Below, one piece after another: positions 1 to 7,276 of a stretch of DNA of 64,000 nt. The DNA lies in the NCBI RefSeq assembly GCF_014842875.1, contig NZ_JACYXZ010000004.1:124001-188000 (forward strand), read 5' to 3'. The stretch's first letter is position 1; each line of letters starts with the position of its first letter. Below the pieces are notes generated by a model, which worked only from the letters and a program-made list of their open reading frames with translations, ran no database searches and was not told where the DNA came from. The position numbers and the translations under genes were made by a program. Source of the DNA: Nocardioides donggukensis (GTDB lineage Bacteria; Actinomycetota; Actinomycetes; Propionibacteriales; Nocardioidaceae).

Positions 1-173
1 AGGTCCAGGACCCGCTCCCCGGGCGCCGGGTCGACGGCCTCGATCACGTCCCGTCGCCAGCGTCGGTCCTGTCCGAGCGAGAGGACGTCGTTGGTGACGT
101 CGTAGCGGCGGGCGACCGCGTCGAACATCCGGCGTACGTCGTGGGGGTCCTTGTCCAGCTCCGCTCGGGTCAC
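1..173 (-). CDS. menG: Demethylmenaquinone methyltransferase MenG/UbiE, N-terminal part (cut by window edge)
   Basis: Only the first 57 codons lie in the window; the gene runs off the left edge. The visible protein begins [20 protein letters not shown] and continues with [19 protein letters not shown], the N-terminal signature of UbiE/MenG, which precedes the SAM-binding motif (not visible here). The family methylates demethylmenaquinone to menaquinone, the last step of the pathway, at the membrane. Other men genes follow between 3 and 12.5 kb, which supports the call. The start is GTG at 173; a TAGGGT box lies 6 bases upstream, so translation is probably leaderless. Function is inferred from the N-terminal signature and context only. 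Confidence 0.8.
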   Translation of the reverse strand, partial: MTRAELDKDPHDVRRMFDAVARRYDVTNDVLSLGQDRRWRRDVIEAVDPAPGERVLD

Positions 174-179
174 GACGCC

Positions 180-185
180 ACCCTA
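180..185 (-). promoter_or_regulatory. Leaderless -10 box of menG
   Basis: TAGGGT read on the minus strand, followed by 6 bases and then the GTG start at 173. This spacing puts the transcription start on or next to the start codon. No Shine-Dalgarno fits between them. Confidence 0.5.
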
Positions 186-267
186 GTTGGCGCGCGAGGC
201 AACCAAATCCCCGGGAGCGGCGTCCTCTCTGTGACACTGATCGTCCCTGGCTCGGGAGGTACACGCG

Positions 268-1386
268 ATGCGCGCACTGCGCTTCATCCTGATGACGCTG
301 CTGGTCGGCAGCCTGCTCACCGCGACGGCGTACGGCGCCGGCTCGGCGGTGCGCCGGCTCGAGGCGGGAGGCGAGCGCCCCTCCTCCGCAGCGCCCTCGC
401 CGGCCCCGACCCCCGGTGCCGCGGACCCGTCCAGCCGCCCCACGCCAACCCCCGAGCCCTCCCCGGAGTCGCCGCGCGAGAAGCCCGAGAAGCCGGCCGA
501 GCCCGAGCCGGTCCTCGAGCCCGGCGACCGCGGCGTGCAGGTGCGCGAGCTGCAGCACCGGCTGTTCCAGATCGCCTGGTTCGGTGAGACCACCACCGGC
601 CGCTACGACCCGGCGACCAAGGACGCGGTGTCCGGCTTCCAAGCCAAGCGCGGGTTCCGGGCCACCGGGGTCGTCGACCGGCGCACCTGGCGGCGGCTGG
701 CGTCCATGACCCGGCCGCCCACCCGGGACGAGAAGTTCAACGTGCTGCGCCCGGGCCCGGCGCTGTTCCAGCGCGGTGCCTCCGGCGAGGGGATCCGGGC
801 GGTGCAGGCCCGGCTGAAGCAGATCGCGTGGTACTTCGGCGACGTCACCGGCACCTACGACGCGGCGACCGTCGAGTCCGTCCGCGGCTTCCAGGCCAAG
901 CGCCGGATCCCGGTCACCGGCGACATCGACCAGCGCACGATGGATCGGTTGCTGGCGATGACCAGCGAGCCCAGCCGTCAGGAGATGTACAACGTCGTGC
1001 CGAAGCCGGGGGCGCTCGACCCGCGCTGCGCCACCGGCCGGGCCATGTGCGTCGACAAGTCCACGAACACGCTGCGCTGGGTGGTCGACGGGAAGGTGCT
1101 GAGCAGCTTCGAGGTCCGGTTCGGCTCCGACGAGCTGCCGACCCGGGAGGGCGCGTTCTCGGTCCAGCGCAAGTCCCGCGACCACGTCTCCTCGCTCTAC
1201 GACACCTCCATGCCGTTCGCGATGTTCTTCTCCGGGGGGCAGGCGGTGCACTACTCCCCCGACTTCGCGGCGAACGGCTACAACGGCGCCTCCCACGGGT
1301 GCGTGAACGTCCGCGACTACAACGGCATCGCCGCACTCTTCGACCAGGTCTCCCTCGGCGACACGGTGATCGTCTACCGCAGCTGA
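268..1386 (+). CDS. L,D-transpeptidase with two peptidoglycan-binding domains
   Basis: A 372-residue exported cell-wall enzyme. It has an N-terminal hydrophobic signal or anchor (about 5-23), a Pro/Glu/Ser-rich linker (about 36-83), two PG_binding_1 domains (about 84-147 and 170-231, each containing the GFQAKR and TG.iD.rT pattern), then a YkuD catalytic domain (about 255-372). The catalytic motif SHGCVNV is present, with His343 and the nucleophile Cys345. The family cross-links peptidoglycan (3-3 links) or attaches proteins to it, outside the membrane. The ATG at 268 is preceded by GGGAGGT at 7 bases. It stands alone, divergent from menG, and is followed by a repeat array. Confidence 0.9.
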   Translation: MRALRFILMTLLVGSLLTATAYGAGSAVRRLEAGGERPSSAAPSPAPTPGAADPSSRPTPTPEPSPESPREKPEKPAEPEPVLEPGDRGVQVRELQHRLFQIAWFGETTTGRYDPATKDAVSGFQAKRGFRATGVVDRRTWRRLASMTRPPTRDEKFNVLRPGPALFQRGASGEGIRAVQARLKQIAWYFGDVTGTYDAATVESVRGFQAKRRIPVTGDIDQRTMDRLLAMTSEPSRQEMYNVVPKPGALDPRCATGRAMCVDKSTNTLRWVVDGKVLSSFEVRFGSDELPTREGAFSVQRKSRDHVSSLYDTSMPFAMFFSGGQAVHYSPDFAANGYNGASHGCVNVRDYNGIAALFDQVSLGDTVIVYRS

Positions 1387-1405
1387 CCCCGGCCGCGAGC
1401 GCCCC

Positions 1406-1792
1406 GTCGGTCGAGCCGCGAGCGCCCTCGTCGGTCGAGCCGCGAGCGCAGCGGGCACCCCCGTCGGTCGAGCCGCGAGCGCAGCGAGCGCGTCGAGACC
1501 ACCCCGCACCCGTGGTTTCGAGACGCTCGCTGGCGCTCGCTCCTCAACCACCGGAATCCCCGGAACCACAGCGTGCAGCGAGCACGCCCGTCGGTCGAGC
1601 CGCGAGCGCTGCGAGCGAGTCGAGACCACCCCGCGCACCCGTGGTTTCGAGACGCTCGCTGGCGCTCGCTCCTCAACCACCGAAACCCCGGAACCACAGC
1701 GCGCAGCGAGCACCCCCGTCGGTCGAGCCGCGAGCGCAGCGAGCGCGTCGAGACCACCCCCGCGCACGCGTGGTTTCGAGACGATCGCTGGC
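1406..1792. repeat. Tandem array of ~128-bp units containing imperfect palindromes
   Basis: No gene is seen between 1387 and 1986. The unit begins GTCGGTCGAGCCGCGAGCG at 1463, 1590 and 1718, so the period is 127-128; shorter fragments begin at about 1407 and 1430. Each full unit also holds a 40-base imperfect palindrome starting GTGGTTTCGAGACG and ending CAACCAC (1512-1551 and 1641-1680; a third at 1770 runs into the next array). The arms are rich in CGAGCG/CGCTCG. Similar GGTTGAGGAGCGAGCG-type palindromes are, to my knowledge, common in Nocardioides genomes. The neighbouring gene is a DUF222/HNH endonuclease. Confidence 0.85.
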
Positions 1793-1977
1793 GCTCGCTC
1801 CGGTTCCTGAGGAGGCGCGCCAGCGCCGTCTCGAAGGGCAACCACCGACGACGCGACGCTCGCTCCGGTTCCTGAGGAGGCGCGCCAGCGCCGTCTCGAA
1901 GGGCAACCACCGATGGCGCGACCCTCGCTCCGGTTCCTGAGGAGGCGCGCCAGCGCCGTCTCGAAGGGCAACCACCG
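1793..1977. repeat. Three direct copies of a 65-bp-period repeat
   Basis: Copies at 1793-1847, 1858-1912 and 1923-1977 share a ~55-base core that runs from GCTCGCTCCGGTTCCTGAGG to GGGCAACCACCG, with a period of exactly 65 bases. The core looks like a diverged, reverse-oriented form of the palindrome in the preceding array: GGTT-cc-TGAGGAG, CGCCAGCG, GTCTCGAA and AACCAC occur in the same order. The last copy ends 10 bases before the stop codon of the HNH gene. A terminator or insulator role is possible but not shown. Confidence 0.85.
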
Positions 1978-1986
1978 CGGGCGGGT

Positions 1987-3255
1987 CTATGTCCGGCGGT
2001 GGAACCGGACGTCGCCTTGGGCGAGCCGCTCGCCGCGGTACCGCTCGTCGTGCATCAGGTGGTGGTGCCACGAGCAGAGCAGGACGCCGTCGGCCAGGTC
2101 GGTCCGCCCGCCCCGCGACCACGGCCGCATGTGGTGCGCCTCGCACCAGGCGGAGGGAACCGTGCAGCCCTCGGTCCGGCAGTGCGGGTGCCGCAGCCCG
2201 AGCGCCAGCCGTTGGGCCGGGCTGAACAGCCGCTGGGACCGACCAAGGTCGAGGACCTCGGACCGTCCACCCAGGACGGCGGGCAGGATCCCGGCCGTGC
2301 AGGCCAGCCGACGCGCCTCGCCGGCGGTGATCCGGCTGCCGTCGCCGAGGGTGGCGACGCCGGTGCCGGCGATCAGGTCGGCCAGGTCCATGGTCACCAC
2401 GACCCGGGTCGGTGCACCGGCCTGGTCCGGCAGGCCGGTGGGGTCGGTGCGCTCGAGGAAGGCGCAGAACGCCTCACCCAGGATCCGGTCCGCGGGCAGC
2501 CTCCGCCCGGTGGCCGGGTCCCGGTGGGCGTTGCCGGCCATCGCGCCGTGGCGGGGTGCGGTCAGGGTCCGCAGGTAGGTCTCCAGGCGAGAGGCGTGGA
2601 GCTCCGGGATCCGCGCGTGCACATCGGCGGATCCGTCCCCGCGCCGCCGGATCGACATCCGGGTCGCCGCGGCGGCCCGCTGCTCGGCGGCCAGGAGGCG
2701 GCGACGCTCCTCGTCGTCGCACGCCTCGGGACAGACCACCTCCAGCACCCGGTCGCCCAACCGTCGCAGCTCGGCGGGCCCGAAGAACGCCGCCTGCTCG
2801 ACGAGGTGTGCCTCGGCCCGGCCGAGTGTCCCTGGGTCCACCTCCCCGCCCTCGGCGAGCCGGTCGAGCGCGCGGACGATGACCTCGACCTGCCCGCGGT
2901 TGACGTCACCGGCGGCCAGCGCGGCGCCGACGCGGGTCCAGTCCCGGTCGAGGGACCGGGCCAGTGCCTCCTCGCGGTGGTTGGCCCGGTGGTCGGTCCG
3001 GGTCCGGGCCGCCAGCCACGAGGCGACGTTGGGGGCCGCGTCGCGCTCGGCGACGTCACCGGCGCCGGCCAGCACCCGCATCAAGAGGGCCTCCACGCGC
3101 GCGGTGACCGCGCCAAGCTCCACCAGGGCCCCGGCCTTCTCCGCCACCGTCATGCCACCCGGCTCGCACTGCGCGACTCGGTCCAGCGCCGCACCGAGCT
3201 CCGCGACGCACCGGGTCACCGGGTGCGGCCCAACGATCGTCGAGGACTGGTCCAT
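1987..3255 (-). CDS. DUF222 / HNH endonuclease domain protein (13E12 repeat family)
   Basis: A 422-residue protein. The N-terminal and central part is the helical DUF222 domain (about 20-330). The C-terminal HNH domain begins near 350, with Cys359, Cys364, Cys371, His374-His375 (CEAHHMRPW) and Cys394..His397-His398 (LCSWHHHLMH), a zinc-stabilised beta-beta-alpha metal finger. HNH nucleases cut DNA; the role of this very abundant actinobacterial family is not established. It corresponds to the mycobacterial REP13E12 proteins, which are multi-copy. The ATG at 3255 is preceded by GGAG. It is a single gene flanked downstream by palindromic repeats, so it may belong to a dispersed repetitive family. 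Confidence 0.88.
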   Translation of the reverse strand: MDQSSTIVGPHPVTRCVAELGAALDRVAQCEPGGMTVAEKAGALVELGAVTARVEALLMRVLAGAGDVAERDAAPNVASWLAARTRTDHRANHREEALARSLDRDWTRVGAALAAGDVNRGQVEVIVRALDRLAEGGEVDPGTLGRAEAHLVEQAAFFGPAELRRLGDRVLEVVCPEACDDEERRRLLAAEQRAAAATRMSIRRRGDGSADVHARIPELHASRLETYLRTLTAPRHGAMAGNAHRDPATGRRLPADRILGEAFCAFLERTDPTGLPDQAGAPTRVVVTMDLADLIAGTGVATLGDGSRITAGEARRLACTAGILPAVLGGRSEVLDLGRSQRLFSPAQRLALGLRHPHCRTEGCTVPSAWCEAHHMRPWSRGGRTDLADGVLLCSWHHHLMHDERYRGERLAQGDVRFHRRT

Positions 3256-3368
3256 GACTCCATGATGGACCGCACCACCGACAACGGCGCGACGCTATTC
3301 GAAACTGTGGACGAAGCATCACCCAGCCGATCCTGTGCACAGGATCCGGGCCGCACCGGGCGCGCAGG

Positions 3369-3374
3369 TAGTCT
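3369..3374 (+). promoter_or_regulatory. -10 box of entC/menF
   Basis: TAGTCT lies 8 bases before the GTG at 3383 and there is no clear ribosome binding site, so a leaderless or very short-leader transcript is likely. Confidence 0.4.
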
Positions 3375-3382
3375 CGGGCCTC

Positions 3383-4627
3383 GTGACCCCCAGCCCACAC
3401 CACGACGAGCCGTTCGTCGTCCGCACCACCGAGCTGGAGGTCCCGGCCGGCGAGCTCCTGCACCTGCTGCCCCCGGACGCTCCGGTCACCTGGCTGCGGC
3501 GCGGCGAGGGCCTGGTCGGCTGGGGCGTGGCGGCGATGATCCGGACCTCCGGGTCCACCCGCTTCTCCGACGCCAGCAAGTGGTGGTCCGAGCTGGTCGC
3601 CCGCTGCGAGGTCCACGACACCGTGCAGGAGCCGGGCTCCGGGCCGGTCTGCTTCGGCAGCTTCGCGTTCGCTGCCGAGCCGGGCGACTCGGTGCTCCTG
3701 CTCCCCCGCTACGTCATCGGCGTCCGCGGGGACCGCGCCTGGCTGACCACGGTCTCCGCCCCGACGCCCGACCTGGCGCCGACCACGCCGCCGCCGGCCC
3801 CGCTGGTGAGCTTCGCGGACGGCGCGTTGAACGGCGAGGAGTGGATGTCGGCGGTCGCCGACGCCGTGCGCCGCATCAACGACGGCGACCTGGAGAAGGT
3901 GGTCCTGGCCCGCGACCTGATCGCCACCTCCGACGTCGACGTGGACGTGCGCTGGCCGCTGCAGCGGTTGGTCGCGAGCTACCCGATGTGCTGGACCTTC
4001 CACGTCGACGGGCTCTTCGGCGCCACCCCCGAGATGCTGCTGCGCCGCGAGCGCGGACTGGTCACCTCCCGTGTGCTGGCGGGCACCATCCGGCGCACCG
4101 GCGAGGACGAGCGGGACCTGGCGCTGGCCGCGGCCCTCGCCCGGTCCTCCAAGGACCTCGAGGAGCACGAGTACGCCGTGCGCTCGGTCGCCGAGGCCCT
4201 CGAGCCGCACTGCTCGGGGATGAACGTCCCCGAGGCGCCGTTCGTCCTGCACCTGCCCAACGTCATGCACCTGGCCACCGACGTCGCCGGTGTGGTCAAC
4301 GACGCCGACCAGGTCTCCTCGCTGGAGCTGGCCGAGGCCCTGCATCCCTCCGCCGCGGTCGGCGGGACCCCGACCGCCGAGGCCGCCGCCCTCATCGCCG
4401 AGATCGAGGGGATGGACCGGGGTCGTTACGCCGGCCCGGTCGGCTGGATGGACGCCTCCGGCGACGGCGAGTGGGGGATCGCGCTGCGCTCGGCCTCCGT
4501 CGACGGCGACACCGTGCGGCTCTTCGCCGGCTGCGGGATCGTGGGCGACTCCGACCCCGAGGCCGAGCTGGCCGAGGCCCAGGCGAAGTTCGTGCCGGTG
4601 CGCGACGCCCTCGGCCCGGCCACGTGA
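3383..4627 (+). CDS. menF: Isochorismate synthase (MenF/EntC family)
   Basis: A 414-residue chorismate-binding enzyme that converts chorismate to isochorismate, the first committed step of menaquinone synthesis in the cytoplasm. The chorismate-binding domain spans about 150-405 and shows EKVVLARD, FGATPEMLL, AGTIRR, EHEYAV, the LHPSAAVGGTP loop, GRYAGPVGW and AGCGIVGDSDPEAE, all diagnostic of the family. It could instead feed a siderophore pathway, but menE, menC, menD and menA lie nearby and no siderophore genes are visible. The GTG at 3383 is chosen because the protein similarity starts there and a -10 box sits just upstream; an in-frame ATG-less extension reaches back to 3335. Confidence 0.87.
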   Translation: MTPSPHHDEPFVVRTTELEVPAGELLHLLPPDAPVTWLRRGEGLVGWGVAAMIRTSGSTRFSDASKWWSELVARCEVHDTVQEPGSGPVCFGSFAFAAEPGDSVLLLPRYVIGVRGDRAWLTTVSAPTPDLAPTTPPPAPLVSFADGALNGEEWMSAVADAVRRINDGDLEKVVLARDLIATSDVDVDVRWPLQRLVASYPMCWTFHVDGLFGATPEMLLRRERGLVTSRVLAGTIRRTGEDERDLALAAALARSSKDLEEHEYAVRSVAEALEPHCSGMNVPEAPFVLHLPNVMHLATDVAGVVNDADQVSSLELAEALHPSAAVGGTPTAEAAALIAEIEGMDRGRYAGPVGWMDASGDGEWGIALRSASVDGDTVRLFAGCGIVGDSDPEAELAEAQAKFVPVRDALGPAT

Positions 4628-4725
4628 CCACGGAGCCTCGCGGCACGCGGCTCGCCCTCACCGGCTCCACCGGCGCGCTCGGCGGCCCGGTCGCCCGTGC
4701 CCTCACCGCCCTCCGCCCGCGCTGA
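4624..4725 (+). pseudogene. Truncated N-terminus of an NAD(P)-binding SDR/epimerase-like protein
   Basis: A GTG overlaps the entC stop codon (GTGA, 4624-4627) and opens a 33-codon frame that ends at a TGA at 4723-4725. Its protein contains LALTGSTGALGGPVARAL, the glycine-rich Rossmann motif found at the N-terminus of NmrA-like or atypical SDR proteins. A complete family member needs about 280 residues, so this looks like the stump of a gene that was once translationally coupled to entC and lost its body by deletion. A chance frame is possible, but the motif match and overlap argue against it. Confidence 0.5.
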
Positions 4726-4734
4726 CCGCCGGAC

Positions 4735-5376
4735 TCAGGGCAGGTCGGCGCCGTCGGGGAGCCGGAGGTACTCCTGGCCCGCGTCCGGCAGGAAGGCGTT
4801 CATGTGCTGCTCGAGGATCCCGTGCGCGGCCTCGGTGTAGATCCGGTCGTGGATGGCGAGGTTCCGCGGGGCCCGCACCGCCCGGGCGAAGTCGACCGCC
4901 TCCGAGGCCTTGAGCCACGGCGCGCTGCTGGGCACGCAGAGCACGTCGACCTCCTCCTCGGGCAGCGTGAGCGCGTCACCCGGGTGGAAGACCCGCTCCC
5001 CGCCGGCCGTGAGCAGGAAGCCGCTGTTGTCGAAGCGTGGGAGCTCGGGGTGGATGACCGCGTGCCGCTCGCCCACGGTCCGCACCGCCAGGGCGCCCAC
5101 GTCGAACCGCTCGCCCGGCGAGACCACCGTCACCCGCTCGGCGAGGTCCGGGGCGTCCTCGCCGATCCTGGCCGCGACCGCCCCGATCGTGAACACCGCC
5201 GCGTCCGTGGCCCGGAGCCTGGTGTCGTCGTAGTGGTCGGGGTGCTCGTGGGTGATCAGCACGGCATCGGCTCCGTCCACCGCCTCGGGGTCGGTGAAGA
5301 CACCGGGGTCCAGCACGACCACCGAGCCGTCGTACTCGATCCGGACGCAGGCGTGACCGAACTTGGTGATCCGCAT
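4735..5376 (-). CDS. MBL-fold metal-dependent hydrolase
   Basis: A 213-residue protein of the metallo-beta-lactamase fold, related to UlaG/UPF0173-type hydrolases. The metal motif THEHPDHYDD is at residues 42-51 (His43, His45, Asp47, His48), followed by a His (HAVIHPE region), HPGDAL, and a C-terminal His in AIHDRIY. The substrate cannot be read from sequence. The ATG at 5376 is used because the protein begins at the first beta strand (MRITKFGHACVRI), as is usual for the family. It converges on the entC/SDR remnant with only 9 bases between, and is divergent from the GNAT gene at 5447. Confidence 0.85.
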   Translation of the reverse strand: MRITKFGHACVRIEYDGSVVVLDPGVFTDPEAVDGADAVLITHEHPDHYDDTRLRATDAAVFTIGAVAARIGEDAPDLAERVTVVSPGERFDVGALAVRTVGERHAVIHPELPRFDNSGFLLTAGGERVFHPGDALTLPEEEVDVLCVPSSAPWLKASEAVDFARAVRAPRNLAIHDRIYTEAAHGILEQHMNAFLPDAGQEYLRLPDGADLP

Positions 5377-5434
5377 GGCCTCAGCCTAGGCAGCGCGCCC
5401 GGATCCGGCGAGGGTCGAGCCCGCCCGCCTCTGG

Positions 5435-5440
5435 GAGCAT
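5435..5440 (+). promoter_or_regulatory. Leaderless -10 box of the GNAT gene
   Basis: GAGCAT lies 6 bases before the GTG at 5447, the same spacing as in several other genes of this window. Confidence 0.35.
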
Positions 5441-5446
5441 GGGCGG

Positions 5447-5980
5447 GTGCCGGACCTGAGCGGAGTGACGCTGCGACCGGCCACGGTCGACGACGCCGAG
5501 GCCGGCGCCGCCCTGCAGCGCGATTGCTGGCGTGAGGCCTACGGCCCGCTGGTACCGGCCGCGACGCTCGAGCCGCTCCTGGCGGACGCGGAGCTCTGGG
5601 TCGCCGTCTGGCGCCGTCCCGTCGGGGCCGACCCACCCCGGACGGTCGCGGTCGCGGGCGGCGAGCTCGTCGGCTTCGGGGTCGCTGGCCGGGCGCGGGA
5701 CGAGGACGCCCCGAGCGCCGAGGAGCTGCGGGCGCTCTACGTGCGGCGCCGGTGGTGGGGCTCCGGCCTCGGGGCGCTGCTGCTCGCCGCCGTCGTCGCC
5801 GACCGGCCCTGCTCCCTGTGGGTGCTCGAGTCGAACCTGCGGGCGCGGCGGTTCTACGCCAGCCACGGCTTCGTCGCGGACGGGTCCCGTCAGGTCTGCG
5901 AACCGCTTGCGGCACCCGAGGTGCGGATGGTCCGGGGAGGAATCTCGGATCCGAGACGGCCGCCGGCCGGAACGGGCTGA
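5447..5980 (+). CDS. GNAT family N-acetyltransferase
   Basis: A 177-residue acetyltransferase using acetyl-CoA. The N-terminus LRPATVDDAEAGAAL is the typical GNAT opening. The acetyl-CoA loop is present as RRRWWGSGLGALLL (about 101-114), followed by LWVLESNLRARRFYASHGF, the classic last motif that ends in the Tyr/Phe-containing helix. The acceptor is unknown. The start is GTG at 5447. It stands alone between the divergent MBL gene and the P450, and may be co-transcribed with the P450 (33-base gap), although the P450 has its own -10-like box. Confidence 0.88.
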   Translation: MPDLSGVTLRPATVDDAEAGAALQRDCWREAYGPLVPAATLEPLLADAELWVAVWRRPVGADPPRTVAVAGGELVGFGVAGRARDEDAPSAEELRALYVRRRWWGSGLGALLLAAVVADRPCSLWVLESNLRARRFYASHGFVADGSRQVCEPLAAPEVRMVRGGISDPRRPPAGTG

Positions 5981-6001
5981 CGAGGGCGCCTCCACCGCTG
6001 G

Positions 6002-6007
6002 CAGCAT
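6002..6007 (+). promoter_or_regulatory. Possible leaderless -10 box of the P450 gene
   Basis: CAGCAT is followed by 6 bases and the ATG at 6014. The match to TAnnnT is imperfect (first base C). Confidence 0.3.
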
Positions 6008-6013
6008 GCGGAC

Positions 6014-7213
6014 ATGGCGCACACCCCGCACTTCGACCTCTCGGACCCGGCCTTCGACGTCACCTCGGACGTCGTGCACGCGGCGCGGGATCAGCAGTGG
6101 TACGTCGAGACCAACTGGGGCTGGGCGGTGCTCCGCTACGCCGAGGCCAACGCGATCCTCAAGGACCGTCGGTTCCGGCAGGGCAACGCCCGGTGGCCCG
6201 AGCAGAACGGCATCCACTCTGGGATGTTCTCCGACTGGTGGGCCGAGGTGCTGCTCAGCATCGAGGGCGACGACCACGCCCGGATCCGGCGGCTGCTCAT
6301 GCCGGCCTTCCGGAACAAGGCGATCGCCGCGATGCGGCCCCGCTTCCAGGCGCTGGCCGACGAGCTGATCGACGGGTTCGTGGAGCGTGGCGAGGTGGAG
6401 TTCGTCTCCGAGTTCGCCGAGCCGTACGCCTCGCGGATCATCTGCGTGCTGCTCGGGCTGCCCGAGGAGGACTGGCCGCAGGTGGCGCACTGGGCCGACG
6501 ACCTCGGCAGGTCCTTCGGCATCAGCGTGGCCGCCGACCTGCCCCGCATCGAGGCCGCGCTCGACGGCCTGCACCGGCACCTCGACGCCGTCGTCACCGA
6601 CCGGCAGGCCACCCCGCGCGACGACCTGGTCACCACGCTCCTGCAGGCCCAGGAGACCGACGGCACGCTGACCCGACACGAGCTCGGGGTGGCGCTGGTC
6701 TTCCTCGCGTTCGCCGGCATGGAGACCACCCGCAACCAGCTCGGGCTGGCCCTCCAGACACTGCTCTCCCACCCGGACCAGTGGCGGCTGCTCGGCGAGC
6801 GACCCGACCTCGGCGGGCAGGCGGTGGAGGAGATCATGCGGGTCAACCCGACCGTCACCTGGATCACCCGCGAGGCCGTCGAGGACGTCGACCTGCACGG
6901 GCTGCACATCCCCGCCGGCGGGATCGTGCAGGTGCTCTCGCACGCCGCCGGCACCGACCCCGCGGCGATGCCCGACCCGGGGTTCGACATCACCGCGGTC
7001 CGGCCGCCGCACCTCGGCTTCGGCTCGGGCGTGCACCACTGCCTCGGGCACTTCGTTGCGCGCACCGACATGGCGGTGGCGCTGCCCCTGCTGGCCCGCC
7101 GGATGCCGGACGCCCGGGCCGACGGACCCGGCGAGTGGCTGCCGGTCTCGGGCAACACCGGCCCGGTGCGCTACCCGATCCGGTTCACCCCGGGGCCGCG
7201 GTCGGGCGGCTGA
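6014..7213 (+). CDS. Cytochrome P450
   Basis: A 399-residue soluble bacterial P450. Features in order: the C-helix region DHARIRRLLMPAF, the oxygen-binding I-helix AFAGMETTRNQ (AGxxT type), the K-helix EEIMR (ExxR), and the heme-binding loop FGSGVHHCLGHFVAR with the axial Cys at 343. P450s monooxygenate small molecules with electrons from a ferredoxin; no ferredoxin or reductase gene is adjacent, so partners must be encoded elsewhere. The substrate is unknown. It sits among menaquinone genes but converges on menD, so its transcription is independent of them. Confidence 0.93.
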   Translation: MAHTPHFDLSDPAFDVTSDVVHAARDQQWYVETNWGWAVLRYAEANAILKDRRFRQGNARWPEQNGIHSGMFSDWWAEVLLSIEGDDHARIRRLLMPAFRNKAIAAMRPRFQALADELIDGFVERGEVEFVSEFAEPYASRIICVLLGLPEEDWPQVAHWADDLGRSFGISVAADLPRIEAALDGLHRHLDAVVTDRQATPRDDLVTTLLQAQETDGTLTRHELGVALVFLAFAGMETTRNQLGLALQTLLSHPDQWRLLGERPDLGGQAVEEIMRVNPTVTWITREAVEDVDLHGLHIPAGGIVQVLSHAAGTDPAAMPDPGFDITAVRPPHLGFGSGVHHCLGHFVARTDMAVALPLLARRMPDARADGPGEWLPVSGNTGPVRYPIRFTPGPRSGG

Positions 7214-7244
7214 CCCCGCGGCGTACCCCGGGTCGGGGCCAGGT

Positions 7245-7259
7245 GGCGGCCCGGCCGCC
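7245..7259. terminator. Hairpin between P450 and menD 3' ends
   Basis: GGCGGC (7245-7250) and GCCGCC (7254-7259) form a 6-bp GC stem with a 3-base loop in the 63-base gap between two convergent genes. There is no U-tract, so intrinsic termination is uncertain. Confidence 0.35.
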
Positions 7260-7276
7260 CCCCGCGCCCGAGCGCC

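Noticed and set aside
1406..1977. CRISPR or insertion sequence
   Set aside because: Units are palindromic tandem repeats without spacers, there is no transposase, and no target duplication was seen.
1999..4725. A 908-codon open frame on the plus strand running through the HNH gene and entC
   Set aside because: It is the antisense and off-frame shadow of genes with clear domains; very GC-rich DNA makes long frames by chance. Only its last 33 codons (4624-4725) carry a recognisable motif.
6014..7213. Secondary-metabolite gene cluster around the P450
   Set aside because: Neighbours are menaquinone and housekeeping genes; there is no synthase gene.
7245..7259. Strong rho-independent terminator
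   Set aside because: The hairpin is short and no U-run follows in either direction, so it is kept only as a low-confidence feature.
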